The notes: generated from the letters alone by a model not told the origin. DNA of 9,223 nucleotides from CAKZYD01 sp039026755 (GCA_039026755.1 JBCCLR010000156.1:1-9223); one strand, 5' to 3'; counted from the first letter of the stretch, positions 1 through 7,055 are shown. Translations and numbers: made by a program.

Positions 1-785
1 ACGAGGATGATGCGGTCTTTTTTTGCAGCTGTGGTCAGCGAAATCGCAGGATGATTTTTAATGGCGGATACCCCGCCAGCGGACTGCGCGTAGCGATCCA
101 TGACCATGATGATATCCGGGTCAGCCGCCACTGCTGCTTCTAAAGAAATCCCTTTATAGCCGGTTCGATCCGCAAATACATTGCGCGCCGAGAGCAGATC
201 AATCAGCCCGTGCGCTGCGGTCTGCGTGCCTGCAGCGCGCGGCGCGCCATCATTTAATGTCGTGAAGAAAAGGGCTGACAAATCACGTGGCAATGCGGAG
301 ATCGCCGACTGTGCTTGTGCCCAATCACGCACAACTTTCGCTTTCAGCGCAGTGCCTTTTTCGTCCGCACCAAGCGTCGTAGAAACGACGTCAATCTTCT
401 CAAAAATCGCTTCGATCGTGTATTCGGTCGGCAATTCAACCAAGGTGATGCCCGCCGCGCGCAATTGTTCCAGCGCTTGCGGCGGCCCTGCCGCGCCGCT
501 GATCAAAATTGTATCAGGTTCCACAGACAGCACGCCCTCGGCAGAGAGTTGCCGAACATACCCAACTTTCGGTGTCGCAAGGGCAGCTGCAGGATAGACG
601 CTGGTCGTATCGGTGGCGACCAAGCTACCCTCTTTGCCCAGTGCGTAGATAATCTCCGTTAAGTCGCCGCCAATTGAAACCACGCGCTGATCTGCATGGG
701 CGAAGGCGGTAAATCCAGAAACGCACAGCATGGCTGCAGCAGCCTGCACAAGCATAATTTTGAATATGGGGGTCAAGCGCGCCAT
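1..785 (-). CDS. hmuT: Heme ABC transporter periplasmic binding protein HmuT (3' end outside window)
   Basis: Periplasmic substrate-binding protein that carries heme from the outer-membrane receptor to an ABC permease. Reading leftward, 261 codons are visible and the frame is open at the window edge, so perhaps only 20-40 C-terminal residues are missing. Residues 1 to about 29 look like a Sec signal peptide: a basic start, a hydrophobic run, and a likely cut near AFA/HA. The mature part begins QRVVSIGGDLTEIIYALG, typical of the HmuT/BtuF class. The segment VGYVRQLSAEG (about 74-84) matches the HmuT pattern, and Tyr76 sits where heme-ligating Tyr is known in ShuT/PhuT. The start is set by an AGGAG Shine-Dalgarno sequence 8 nt upstream. 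Permease and ATPase genes (hmuU, hmuV) would be expected beyond the left edge. A siderophore or cobalamin binding protein is the alternative, but the GYxRxL motif favours heme. Confidence 0.87.
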   Translation of the reverse strand, partial: MARLTPIFKIMLVQAAAAMLCVSGFTAFAHADQRVVSIGGDLTEIIYALGKEGSLVATDTTSVYPAAALATPKVGYVRQLSAEGVLSVEPDTILISGAAGPPQALEQLRAAGITLVELPTEYTIEAIFEKIDVVSTTLGADEKGTALKAKVVRDWAQAQSAISALPRDLSALFFTTLNDGAPRAAGTQTAAHGLIDLLSARNVFADRTGYKGISLEAAVAADPDIIMVMDRYAQSAGGVSAIKNHPAISLTTAAKKDRIIL

Positions 786-793
786 GCCGGATG

Positions 794-798
794 CTCCT
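794..798 (-). promoter_or_regulatory. Shine-Dalgarno of hmuT
   Basis: Read leftward, AGGAG lies 8 nt before the ATG at 785. It fixes the hmuT start and supports the gene as real; the plus-strand open frames covering it are shadows. Confidence 0.6.
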
Positions 799-825
799 GT
801 TGAATGTAGTGCCTTTGCACAAACC

Positions 826-838
826 AAGACATAGTCTT
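826..838. promoter_or_regulatory. Palindrome upstream of hmuT, possible operator
   Basis: AAGAC-ATA-GTCTT is a perfect 5-bp inverted repeat with a 3-nt centre, 41-53 nt upstream of the hmuT start, where an operator could sit. Heme-uptake genes in alphaproteobacteria are commonly controlled by Fur, Irr or RirA. The repeat does not match the textbook Irr (ICE) or IRO consensus well enough to assign a regulator. No T-run follows on either strand, so it is not a terminator. I saw no convincing -35/-10 pair beside it. Confidence 0.25.
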
Positions 839-937
839 AAAAAGTGCCAAAGCGAGAGGCTTTTTGCAAGTGCGTATCATCCGCGATTTGTCACATGAAT
901 GGGAGAAATTGCAGACGCCTTGTCCTCGGTCGGACAC

Positions 938-1888
938 CTAGGGCTGCTTAAAGATGCCGAGGCCCTGGGCAATTGTGAAGCCGACGGCCAAGCCAAGCAG
1001 CCCATTGAGTAGGGCAATGATTGTCCATTTGATGAGCCCACCCCATTTTATAACGCCAACGGGCTCGGGCGCAGTTTCTGCGGCCAGCTGTGCTGCCTGT
1101 TTGATCACAGCTTCAGGCATATGAACACCAAGGTCATGCAGCCCATGCACAAGGATATCACCGCCGACCCAGAGCATCGCCGCCGTACCGACAATAGTCA
1201 AAATCCTGAGCACACCAGGAACTGTTTTAACGATACGTCTACCTACTGACCGGGTGAACGCCAAACGGCCATACCGGGCCAGCAAAACGCCCAGATCATC
1301 AGCTTTCACAATGAGGCCGACGACACCATAGACTGCAAATGTCATCACAATCGCGATCAACGCCAATACAATCGCTTTATTGTACCAAGCCGTCCCCGGC
1401 GCGAGCGTCCCAAGCGATATGGCCATGATTTCAGCCGATAGGATAAAATCGGTTTTAATCGCTTTTTTAACGCGCTGTTTTTCCAGTTTAACAGCATCGA
1501 GCGGCGGGCGGGCCTGCACCACCTTTTGAACATGGCCGCCGAGCGACCTGAGCACTTTTTCAGCGCCCTCAAAACACAAATAGCAGCCGCCCAACATCAA
1601 CAGCGGCGTTAAAGCCCAAGGCGCAAACCGGCTAAGCAGCAATGCCGCCGGCAGCAAAATCACCAGCTTATTGACCAGCGAACCGCGCGCAATCTGCCAC
1701 ACGATGGGCACTTCACGCGCCGCTGGCAGCCCGGTCACATATTTTGGCGTGACTGCAGCATCATCAATCACGAGACCGGCGGCCTTGGTGCCTGCATCAG
1801 CGGCTTGGGCGGCCACATCATCAAGCTGCGCCGCCGCGAGCTTTGCGATCACCGCCACATCGTCAAGCAGCACTAGTAGTCCACTCAT
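938..1888 (-). CDS. DUF808/YedI-family inner-membrane protein
   Basis: A 316-residue protein of the DUF808 (YedI) family, close to the roughly 305 residues of E. coli YedI. The diagnostic N-terminus is present: MSGLLVLLDDVAVIAKLAA, then AGTKAAGLVIDDAAVTPKYVTGL (about 32-54). Hydrophobic segments near 71-88, 91-107, 171-194, 226-248 and 287-309 indicate an integral membrane protein. A charged loop (about 118-147, rich in Lys and Arg) separates the second and third. The family's biochemical function is not established, so none is assigned. The ATG at 1888 is the sensible start because an ATG just upstream (1893) is closed by a stop after two codons; the ribosome site is weak. It is divergent from hisB, with 105 nt between the two starts, and looks monocistronic. 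Confidence 0.88.
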   Translation of the reverse strand: MSGLLVLLDDVAVIAKLAAAQLDDVAAQAADAGTKAAGLVIDDAAVTPKYVTGLPAAREVPIVWQIARGSLVNKLVILLPAALLLSRFAPWALTPLLMLGGCYLCFEGAEKVLRSLGGHVQKVVQARPPLDAVKLEKQRVKKAIKTDFILSAEIMAISLGTLAPGTAWYNKAIVLALIAIVMTFAVYGVVGLIVKADDLGVLLARYGRLAFTRSVGRRIVKTVPGVLRILTIVGTAAMLWVGGDILVHGLHDLGVHMPEAVIKQAAQLAAETAPEPVGVIKWGGLIKWTIIALLNGLLGLAVGFTIAQGLGIFKQP

Positions 1889-1932
1889 TTCATGTCTCGC
1901 ATACCGCCATCAACACGCACGCATTGAAGCTA

Positions 1933-1960
1933 TGGCACTCATACTAAGCGTCTGCTATAG
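1933..1960 (+). promoter_or_regulatory. Candidate sigma-70-type promoter of the his operon
   Basis: A possible -35 TGGCAC (1933-1938) and -10 CTATAG (1955-1960) are 16 nt apart. TG at 1953-1954 gives the -10 an extended character. The site lies 34 nt before the hisB ATG, inside the 105-nt divergent gap with the DUF808 gene. It is the best match seen in that gap but is not strong. No leader-peptide attenuator with a His-codon run was seen. Confidence 0.35.
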
Positions 1961-1993
1961 CCCGGCGCATTCGGGGATTTAAAGAGAACTGCC

Positions 1994-2590
1994 ATGCGGC
2001 AAGCCAGCGTCACGCGCAATACCAAAGAAACCCAGATCACCGGTAGCGTCAATATTGATGGCAGCGGGCACTATGATATTCACACCGGCATCGGCTTTTT
2101 TGACCATATGCTGGAGCAGCTGAGCCGGCATAGCCTGATCGACATCACGCTGAGTGCACAGGGCGACTTACATATCGACTATCACCACACGGTGGAAGAT
2201 ACCGGCTATGTGTTAGGCGAGGCGATTGCCAAAGCGCTTGGCGAGCGGCGCGGGATCACGCGCTATGGGCATGCCTATATCCCCATGGACGAGACGCTCA
2301 GCCGCGTTAGCTTGGATATTTCTGGCCGGCCGTTCCTGGTCTGGAAGGTCGAATTCACGCGCGACAAGCTTGGCGATTTCGATACGGAGCTGTTTAAAGA
2401 GTTTTTCCAAGCCTTTGCGCAATCAGCCGGGATCACATTGCATCTGGAAACGCTGTATTGCGATAACAATCACCACCGGATTGAAAGCTGCTTCAAGGGC
2501 CTTGCTCGGGCCCTGCGGATCGCAACCGAGATCGACCCACGGCGCGCTGATGATATTCCATCCACCAAAGGGTCGCTTGGAGGCGCGTAG
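1994..2590 (+). CDS. hisB: Imidazoleglycerol-phosphate dehydratase
   Basis: Cytoplasmic enzyme converting imidazole glycerol phosphate to imidazole acetol phosphate, a middle step of histidine synthesis. At 198 residues it is the usual size of a monofunctional HisB, without the phosphatase domain of the enterobacterial fusion. The two half-domains carry the metal-binding motifs: GFFDHML (34-40), HHTVEDTG (64-71), DNNHHRIES (157-165), and PSTKG near the C-terminus (189-193). The start is supported by a purine-rich AAAGAGA about 6 nt upstream and by the standard N-terminus (RxTKET.I). It is the first gene of the his cluster. Its stop is 4 nt before the hisH start, and the hisH ribosome site lies inside its last codons, which implies coupled translation. 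Confidence 0.97.
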   Translation: MRQASVTRNTKETQITGSVNIDGSGHYDIHTGIGFFDHMLEQLSRHSLIDITLSAQGDLHIDYHHTVEDTGYVLGEAIAKALGERRGITRYGHAYIPMDETLSRVSLDISGRPFLVWKVEFTRDKLGDFDTELFKEFFQAFAQSAGITLHLETLYCDNNHHRIESCFKGLARALRIATEIDPRRADDIPSTKGSLGGA

Positions 2591-2594
2591 CAGC

Positions 2595-3236
2595 ATGCAA
2601 ACCGTTGCGCTGGTCGATTATGGATCGGGCAATCTGCATTCCGCCGCAAAAGCGCTTGAGCGCGCGGCGCGTGAGGCAGACTTAAACATAAATTTAGAGC
2701 TCACCGGCGATGCTGCGGCAGTGCGCCGGGCAGACCGCATTGTATTGCCCGGTGTCGGCGCCTTTGCCGACTGCATGGGCGCCCTGAGCGCAATTGACGG
2801 GATGGTTGATGCACTCAACCAGCGAGCCCGATCTGATGCCGTGCCTTTTCTTGGCATTTGCGTTGGAATGCAGCTAATGGCCCGGCAGGGTGAAGAGCAT
2901 GGTCTGCACAACGGTCTGGGCTGGATTGATGCAATCGTGGCAAAAATCACGCCGAACGATCCAGCCTTAAAAATCCCGCATATGGGCTGGAACACCCTCG
3001 ATATCGCGGCGCCGCATCCCGTGCTTGAGGGAATAAACAGCGGTGAGCATGTCTATTTTGTGCACAGCTATCATATGCGCGGCGCGGGCGCGGGCATTGC
3101 AGCCCAGTGCAGCTACGGCGGTGCGGTAACGGCGGCGGTGCAAGATGGCAGCTGCTTTGGCACACAGTTCCATCCGGAGAAGAGTCAAAATGTAGGGTTG
3201 CGCCTGCTTAGAAACTTTCTTAAGTGGAGCGCATGA
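2595..3236 (+). CDS. hisH: Imidazole glycerol phosphate synthase, glutaminase subunit HisH
   Basis: Class I glutamine amidotransferase that hydrolyses glutamine and channels ammonia to HisF in the IGP synthase complex. It has 213 residues, normal for HisH. Visible landmarks are VALVDYGSGNLHS at the N-terminus, PGVGAF (52-57), nucleophile Cys89 in LGICVGMQ, the YFVHSY strand (154-159), and His193 and Glu195 in FHPEKS completing the Cys-His-Glu triad. The reading frame is open far upstream across hisB, but the true start is the ATG at 2595: it opens the conserved N-terminus and is preceded by GGAGG at 2579-2583. The stop overlaps the ATG of the next gene by 4 nt (ATGA). Confidence 0.97.
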   Translation: MQTVALVDYGSGNLHSAAKALERAAREADLNINLELTGDAAAVRRADRIVLPGVGAFADCMGALSAIDGMVDALNQRARSDAVPFLGICVGMQLMARQGEEHGLHNGLGWIDAIVAKITPNDPALKIPHMGWNTLDIAAPHPVLEGINSGEHVYFVHSYHMRGAGAGIAAQCSYGGAVTAAVQDGSCFGTQFHPEKSQNVGLRLLRNFLKWSA

Positions 3237-3817
3237 CTGATGTACCTCCGCCGCAGTTGCGTCCCGACATTTCCGTAGTCCACATCACCCGGCCCGATGA
3301 CGTTGAGCTTGAAGGGCTCGTCAACGCGACATTAGAGACCATCGCGGATGGCCGCGAAAGCTCTTGGCGCGGCAAGCCCTCTGCGCAGACCCTGCGCGCC
3401 TATTGGAACGGCGTGGCGCTGTCGCCGCAGCGCCAGCTGATTGTTGGCAGGCTTGGCAAGCGACCCGTTGGAGGCGTGCAAATCGTGCAGGCTGGCCCGC
3501 TGTCGGAAATCGGCCCGGAAGTGGCAACCCTTGACCATTTCTTTTTATGCCCGTCCGCCCGGGGGCATGGCCTAGCGCGCCGCATCATCCGCTATGCAGA
3601 AGATATCGCCCGGGCCCATGGTATCATCAGCCTTGACCTGGTCATCCGAGAGGACCGCACGGGTGCAGCGCGGATGTTTGAAGGCCTCGGCTATCGCCAA
3701 TGGGCCCGCAAAGAGACGTTTCGGCGCACGGGTGATCAGTTTGAAGCGGGCCTCTATTTTTCGAAGATCATTGATGACACCGCTGTGAAAACCGTGGAGC
3801 GGACGCGGGTCGCGTGA
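3233..3817 (+). CDS. GNAT-family N-acetyltransferase within the his operon
   Basis: A 194-residue acetyl-CoA-dependent acetyltransferase fold; the substrate is unknown. The core motif A spans about 100-127, with the acetyl-CoA pyrophosphate loop R110-G-H-G-L-A (R-x-x-G-x-A). Motif B follows, with DRTGAARMFEGLGY (141-154), the usual NxxAxxxYexLGF element. Residues 1-25 and the tail after about 180 look poorly conserved. I chose the ATG at 3233, which shares ATGA with the hisH stop. A GTG three codons upstream is possible but has no ribosome site. The stop overlaps the GTG start of hisA (GTGA), so the gene is locked between hisH and hisA. From memory, the Azospirillum his operon also has an extra reading frame at this position, so it may be a long-standing operon member in alphaproteobacteria. 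Acetylation of an amino acid or a pathway intermediate is only a guess. Confidence 0.85.
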   Translation: MTDVPPPQLRPDISVVHITRPDDVELEGLVNATLETIADGRESSWRGKPSAQTLRAYWNGVALSPQRQLIVGRLGKRPVGGVQIVQAGPLSEIGPEVATLDHFFLCPSARGHGLARRIIRYAEDIARAHGIISLDLVIREDRTGAARMFEGLGYRQWARKETFRRTGDQFEAGLYFSKIIDDTAVKTVERTRVA

Positions 3818-4551
3818 TCATCTTCCCAGCGATTGACCTGAAGGATGGTCAATGCGTACGGCTGTTTAAAGGCGAAATGGAGCAGGCCACGGTTTTTAAC
3901 CCTGATCCTGCCGATCAAGCGGCGCAATTTCAGCGCCAAGGCGCTGAATGGTTGCATATGGTCGATTTGAATGGCGCCTTTGCCGGACGCGCAGTCAATG
4001 CAGACGCGGTTACCGCAGTTCTATCCAGCACCAAATTACAGGTGCAACTGGGCGGCGGCATCCGCAGCCGCGCCGATATTGATCGCTGGCTGGACCAAGG
4101 TGTCAGCCGTGTGGTGATGGGAACAGCTGCCTTAAAAGACCCGGAACTGGTCAAACACGCCGCTTGCAATTATCCAAGCCAGATTGTCGTTGCTGTTGAT
4201 GCGCGCGGCGGCATGGTTTCGGTAGAAGGCTGGGCTAAGACCTCCGATATTGCTGTGGCGGAGCTGGCTCGGCGCTTTGAAGATGCCGGCGTTGCCGCGC
4301 TGTTATTTACCGATGTGGACCGCGATGGCGCGCTGGAAGGTGTCAATGTCGAGGCCACAGCAAAGCTCGCCGCACAAACCTCAATCCCTGTTATTGCGTC
4401 AGGCGGTGTTTCGGGCATCGCAGACATTCACGCGCTCAAGACGGCAGACACCGGGACTGGGCAAATCGAAGGCGTGATCTGCGGGCGCAGCCTTTATGAC
4501 GGGCGGTTGTCACTCTCTTCTGCTTTGGACTGTGCGAGCGCCTCGAGCTGA
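3814..4551 (+). CDS. hisA: ProFAR isomerase HisA
   Basis: (Beta/alpha)8-barrel enzyme isomerising ProFAR to PRFAR, the substrate of IGP synthase. Its 245 residues match E. coli HisA exactly in length. The N-terminus MIIFPAIDLKDGQCVRL carries catalytic Asp8; the second catalytic Asp is Asp129 in VAVDARGG. Phosphate sites are seen as LGGGIR (79-84) and ASGGV with the late GRSLYDG (224-230). It starts with GTG at 3814, overlapping the acetyltransferase stop by 4 nt, so translation is probably coupled. The last 58 nt are also coding on the opposite strand for the next, convergent gene. HisF would normally follow directly; here it lies about 2.5 kb away. Confidence 0.96.
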   Translation: MIIFPAIDLKDGQCVRLFKGEMEQATVFNPDPADQAAQFQRQGAEWLHMVDLNGAFAGRAVNADAVTAVLSSTKLQVQLGGGIRSRADIDRWLDQGVSRVVMGTAALKDPELVKHAACNYPSQIVVAVDARGGMVSVEGWAKTSDIAVAELARRFEDAGVAALLFTDVDRDGALEGVNVEATAKLAAQTSIPVIASGGVSGIADIHALKTADTGTGQIEGVICGRSLYDGRLSLSSALDCASASS

Positions 4552-5183
4552 AAGCAATCGCCCGTATAGTCCCATGTGAGACGTACGAGAATGCCGGTCT
4601 GCACGCAGACCCACATATCAAGCGGCGGAAAATCACCGTAACGCACGCTGTAATGCAGCACATCAAAAGTGTGAAAGCCAAGATCTATCTGCGTTTTTGG
4701 GCCACGCGCAAGATGTGCGCTGGTTGCCAATAGACCTGGTGCGCCGCCGCCATTGGGCTGATGCGAACATGTCGCCATCCGTTTGAGGAACGCTTCGGAC
4801 CGATCTGCCGGTAGCGCCTTTGCGAGCCAGCCATCGTTGATCAACGCATGCGTCCCAAAAAACTCAATCCTGTAATCCAGGGCGCTTTGTGCTGCCGCGC
4901 CCGGCCAGCTGCACATAGCCTGATTTGGCTCGAACCGATACGTCGCTGAACCAAGCAGCAGGCCATGTTCAAACGTTTGCACACACGCGTTGATCGGCTG
5001 GTCAGCCGCATCAAGCGTTAAGAGGCATTGGCGCACCAGCGCATCATCCCAAATTTCGCAGGTGGCATTAAGGCTGGTGATGCCGCTTGGCAACTTGGTG
5101 ATAGAGAAATGTTCAACGCCGTTTTGAACGTCCGCAGCGTTACAATAGGTAATGCGGCCGGTCCATGTCTCCTGTGTGGTCAT
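4494..5183 (-). CDS. Unrecognised protein, coupled to the hydrolase-like gene
   Basis: I do not recognise this family. Starting at the ATG at 5183 gives 229 residues; this ATG overlaps the hydrolase stop as ATGA, the usual coupling pattern. The frame is open 14 codons further upstream to an ATG at 5225, but that start would lie inside the hydrolase gene. The protein has no signal peptide or membrane segment, so it is probably cytoplasmic. It has eight cysteines (14, 42, 53, 67, 91, 139, 193, 210). The tail, about 167-215, alternates in a way that suggests beta-strands (FHTFDVLHYSVRYG, then MWVCVQTGILVRLTW), perhaps a beta-barrel of lipocalin or DUF3108 style; that is inference from pattern only. 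Its 3' end overlaps hisA convergently by 58 nt. The tight coupling suggests it works with the hydrolase-like protein. Confidence 0.72.
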   Translation of the reverse strand: MTTQETWTGRITYCNAADVQNGVEHFSITKLPSGITSLNATCEIWDDALVRQCLLTLDAADQPINACVQTFEHGLLLGSATYRFEPNQAMCSWPGAAAQSALDYRIEFFGTHALINDGWLAKALPADRSEAFLKRMATCSHQPNGGGAPGLLATSAHLARGPKTQIDLGFHTFDVLHYSVRYGDFPPLDMWVCVQTGILVRLTWDYTGDCFQLEALAQSKAEESDNRPS

Positions 5184-5980
5184 GCTGTTGATCGGACTAT
5201 AAAGTCCGCCACAGCTGCAACCCAAGCTTCGGGCGCTTCGTCGACAATATCAATGCCGCCGCCGGCCAGTTCTACATAGCTGAAGTCGGGCCGCATGGCC
5301 CGCGTCTCTTGCGCGTGCGGGTAAAGAGCGTCCCCGGTATTGGTCAAAATCAGGGTGGGGCAGCGCAGCTTGGCAATTGCAGCGCCGTGATCATGGCGAA
5401 ACGCAGCGTGATGGGCATGCCAAAGTGGCCCCAGGCCCATAAACGCTTCGGCTACATAGCGCGTGGGCTTTATCAGCGGCGTGCCGGGCGGCCGATAGCT
5501 ATTGCGATTTTCAAACAGCGTCACCAGATGACTGCCATTCTCATGCAGCGGCATGTTTTTCTCTGCCCGCTCCACATAGGCAAGGCCTTCGGCGCGCTGT
5601 TTTTCATCCATGGGCAAGGGCCCATTTAAAATCAGCGCTGTTGTTAAATGAGGCCAACCAAGCGCTAGCTCGGTAGCCACCTGCGCCCCGGTGTGATGGC
5701 CAACAACGTGCATGGGGCCGAGCGCCAGGGCTTCAATCAGTGCGGCAGCTGCCGCTGCATAGTCCTTAATGCTCGGCATACCCGCTGGCGGGTCTGACTG
5801 GCCATAGCCCGGCAAATCCATGCCAATCGCGCAAACATCACGCGCAGCCAGCAAGGCATAGGCTTCATCAAACTGCCGCTGTGAGGACAGCGCTTGATGC
5901 AGCATCAAAAGCGGCGCGCCTGTGCCCTCCAAGCGGTAATGCAGCTGGCCTGAAGGCCCATCGATATAGCCGCGCGGCAT
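5180..5980 (-). CDS. Alpha/beta-hydrolase-fold protein with an atypical active site
   Basis: A 266-residue single-domain alpha/beta hydrolase fold. Visible are the N-terminal strand with HYRLEGTGAPLLMLHQ (14-29, the HG-like oxyanion region), GMDLPGYGQSDPP (53-65), the nucleophile-elbow position VVGHHTGAQVA (92-102), a cap region about 125-195, and TLILTNTGDALYP (209-221) with Asp217 as the acid position. Two catalytic residues are not as expected: the Ser of G-x-S-x-G is His96, and the C-terminal catalytic His is absent where the pattern GGGIDIVDEAPEAW (240-253) has Ile/Asp. A simple serine esterase is therefore doubtful. From memory, GHHTG/GYHTG elbows occur in other sequences of this superfamily, so this may be a distinct subgroup and not a dead gene. 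The start is 2 nt after the toxin stop and has only a weak ribosome site. Confidence 0.83.
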   Translation of the reverse strand: MPRGYIDGPSGQLHYRLEGTGAPLLMLHQALSSQRQFDEAYALLAARDVCAIGMDLPGYGQSDPPAGMPSIKDYAAAAAALIEALALGPMHVVGHHTGAQVATELALGWPHLTTALILNGPLPMDEKQRAEGLAYVERAEKNMPLHENGSHLVTLFENRNSYRPPGTPLIKPTRYVAEAFMGLGPLWHAHHAAFRHDHGAAIAKLRCPTLILTNTGDALYPHAQETRAMRPDFSYVELAGGGIDIVDEAPEAWVAAVADFIVRSTA

Positions 5981-5982
5981 TA

Positions 5983-6375
5983 CTAGCTCAGTTGCCTAAA
6001 CTTATTGCCTTTTTCCGGTACTTGATAAGCGCCATTTTCTACTGTTGAAGAAAAACTTATTATCTGTTCCCATAGCTGCAGAAGTCGCGCCGCCTGCAAC
6101 GTCAGTTTTTTCTTCTGCAGATTTGGGGAGAGGAAAAAGCCAATGAGACGAGAATTCACGAACGCCCTTCGCTCAACTGGATTTCGGAGTATTTTTCTGT
6201 CAGCTGTTATGACACTCCAGCCCCCTTCTTTGGATAACGCACTCATCCAAACTAAATCCGGCGTCGCGTCGGAAAAGCGCTCAGTCGCATGAATAATTTG
6301 ATTGTCTGGTTCTAATAGGGCATTCAGTCCGCGAGCCAATCGCGGCGGCAAATTAGCATCTACAAACAATTTCAT
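5983..6375 (-). CDS. PIN-like toxin (DUF5615/VapC45-like)
   Basis: Probable toxin half of a type II toxin-antitoxin pair; PIN-domain toxins are usually metal-dependent RNases. It has 130 residues, near the size of M. tuberculosis VapC45 (Rv2019, about 138). Acidic positions that could bind metal are Asp6 in KLFVDANLPPRLA, Asp40 in ATPDLVW and Asp59 in SVITADRKILRNP. GFFLSPNL follows, and a helical tail runs from about 91. It starts at an ATG overlapping the antitoxin stop by 4 nt (ATGA), the antitoxin-first order of VapBC45. Base composition is low in G+C compared with the neighbours: by hand count 21 of 60 at 6001-6060, against 38 of 60 at 5901-5960 in the hydrolase gene. This suggests acquisition from elsewhere. 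The RNA target cannot be read from the sequence. Confidence 0.85.
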   Translation of the reverse strand: MKLFVDANLPPRLARGLNALLEPDNQIIHATERFSDATPDLVWMSALSKEGGWSVITADRKILRNPVERRAFVNSRLIGFFLSPNLQKKKLTLQAARLLQLWEQIISFSSTVENGAYQVPEKGNKFRQLS

Positions 6376-7055
6376 GCGGCACGAGCCAGTGTTTTCTCGT
6401 ATGCCAACGCCTGCTTTGCATCTGCTAGATCAATTTCGAAGAGCCTAGCGGCCTGCTTAATGCTGCCTTCAATTTCAGCAACTTCAGCAATCCTTGACGT
6501 GGGAATACTCGTTCCATGAAGTACCGGTTTTCCGAATGCAATTTGCGGATCAATTACTATGGATTTTGTTCGTCCTGCCGCCCACCAGCGCAGTGCAGCA
6601 TGATCGTCAAAATCAACATCCAGTAGAGTTCGTTCAACGATCTTTCGAAAGACATGTTGTTTTTGTTTGATATCTAGCAGTCGCTCGCCGCGAGCATTGA
6701 CGGTTTCAAGAAAAAGTGTCTTGCCATCGGTACGAAATCGATTGGTTGAAAAAGGCCGCTCATCATCCACTAAATTTTGGGCGATTTTAAGCAAGGACCG
6801 AAGGCCGCGAATGCTTACACCTGCAGCAGCGAAAGCTTTGATGTATCTTGCCTCCATGAGATCTCGAAAACTCAGTATTTTTTCATCGAATTGTGTATAG
6901 TACGGTCTCCATAGCGCGGGCTTAGCCGTAAGTTGGTTGTCTATTTTGTATGTATAACCGCTGACCCAGCGTCGCAGACGTGCTTTGGAAATTTGCAGGA
7001 GCTGAGCAGCGTCAGCTACCGTGTAAGCTCCATGTCCAACTATGTCATTTTTCAT
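6372..7055 (-). CDS. VapB45-like antitoxin: MerR-like HTH plus DUF433 domain
   Basis: Probable antitoxin and DNA-binding autoregulator of the adjacent PIN-like toxin. Its 227 residues are near the 239 of M. tuberculosis VapB45 (Rv2018). The N-terminus carries a MerR-like helix-turn-helix, YTVADAAQLLQISKARLRRWV (11-31). A middle region (about 60-160) continues the family fold, and the C-terminal DUF433 domain runs about 164-222: SIVIDPQIAFGKPVLHGTSIPTSRIAE and a second winged-helix part, SIKQAARLFEIDLADAKQAL. The ATG at 7055 has no Shine-Dalgarno; a TATGAT box 12 nt upstream would give an almost leaderless message. It is divergent from hisF with a 53-nt gap and lies in the AT-rich patch (21 of 60 G+C at 6841-6900 by hand count). 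Confidence 0.86.
   Translation of the reverse strand: MKNDIVGHGAYTVADAAQLLQISKARLRRWVSGYTYKIDNQLTAKPALWRPYYTQFDEKILSFRDLMEARYIKAFAAAGVSIRGLRSLLKIAQNLVDDERPFSTNRFRTDGKTLFLETVNARGERLLDIKQKQHVFRKIVERTLLDVDFDDHAALRWWAAGRTKSIVIDPQIAFGKPVLHGTSIPTSRIAEVAEIEGSIKQAARLFEIDLADAKQALAYEKTLARAA

Noticed and set aside
181..662. Rightward open frames of 138 and 115 codons
   Set aside because: They are antisense to hmuT, which has a signal peptide, family motifs and a ribosome site; the rightward translations look like no protein family.
1933..1949. TGGCAC as part of a sigma-54 promoter
   Set aside because: The required GC element does not fall at the correct distance from GG; a sigma-70-type reading fits better.
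2226..2594. Open frame extending hisH 123 codons upstream across hisB
   Set aside because: It is the shadow frame of hisB; the conserved HisH N-terminus and a ribosome site point to the ATG at 2595.
3224..3232. GTG start three codons upstream of the chosen acetyltransferase ATG
   Set aside because: No ribosome site precedes it, and the ATG at 3233 forms the classic ATGA overlap with the hisH stop. It cannot be excluded.
5984..5994. TAGCTCAGTTG resembles the D-arm of a tRNA gene, at the edge of the AT-rich toxin-antitoxin patch
   Set aside because: No acceptor stem, anticodon arm or T-arm follows, and the bases code for the toxin's last residues. It could be an integration scar but an 11-base match alone is not evidence.
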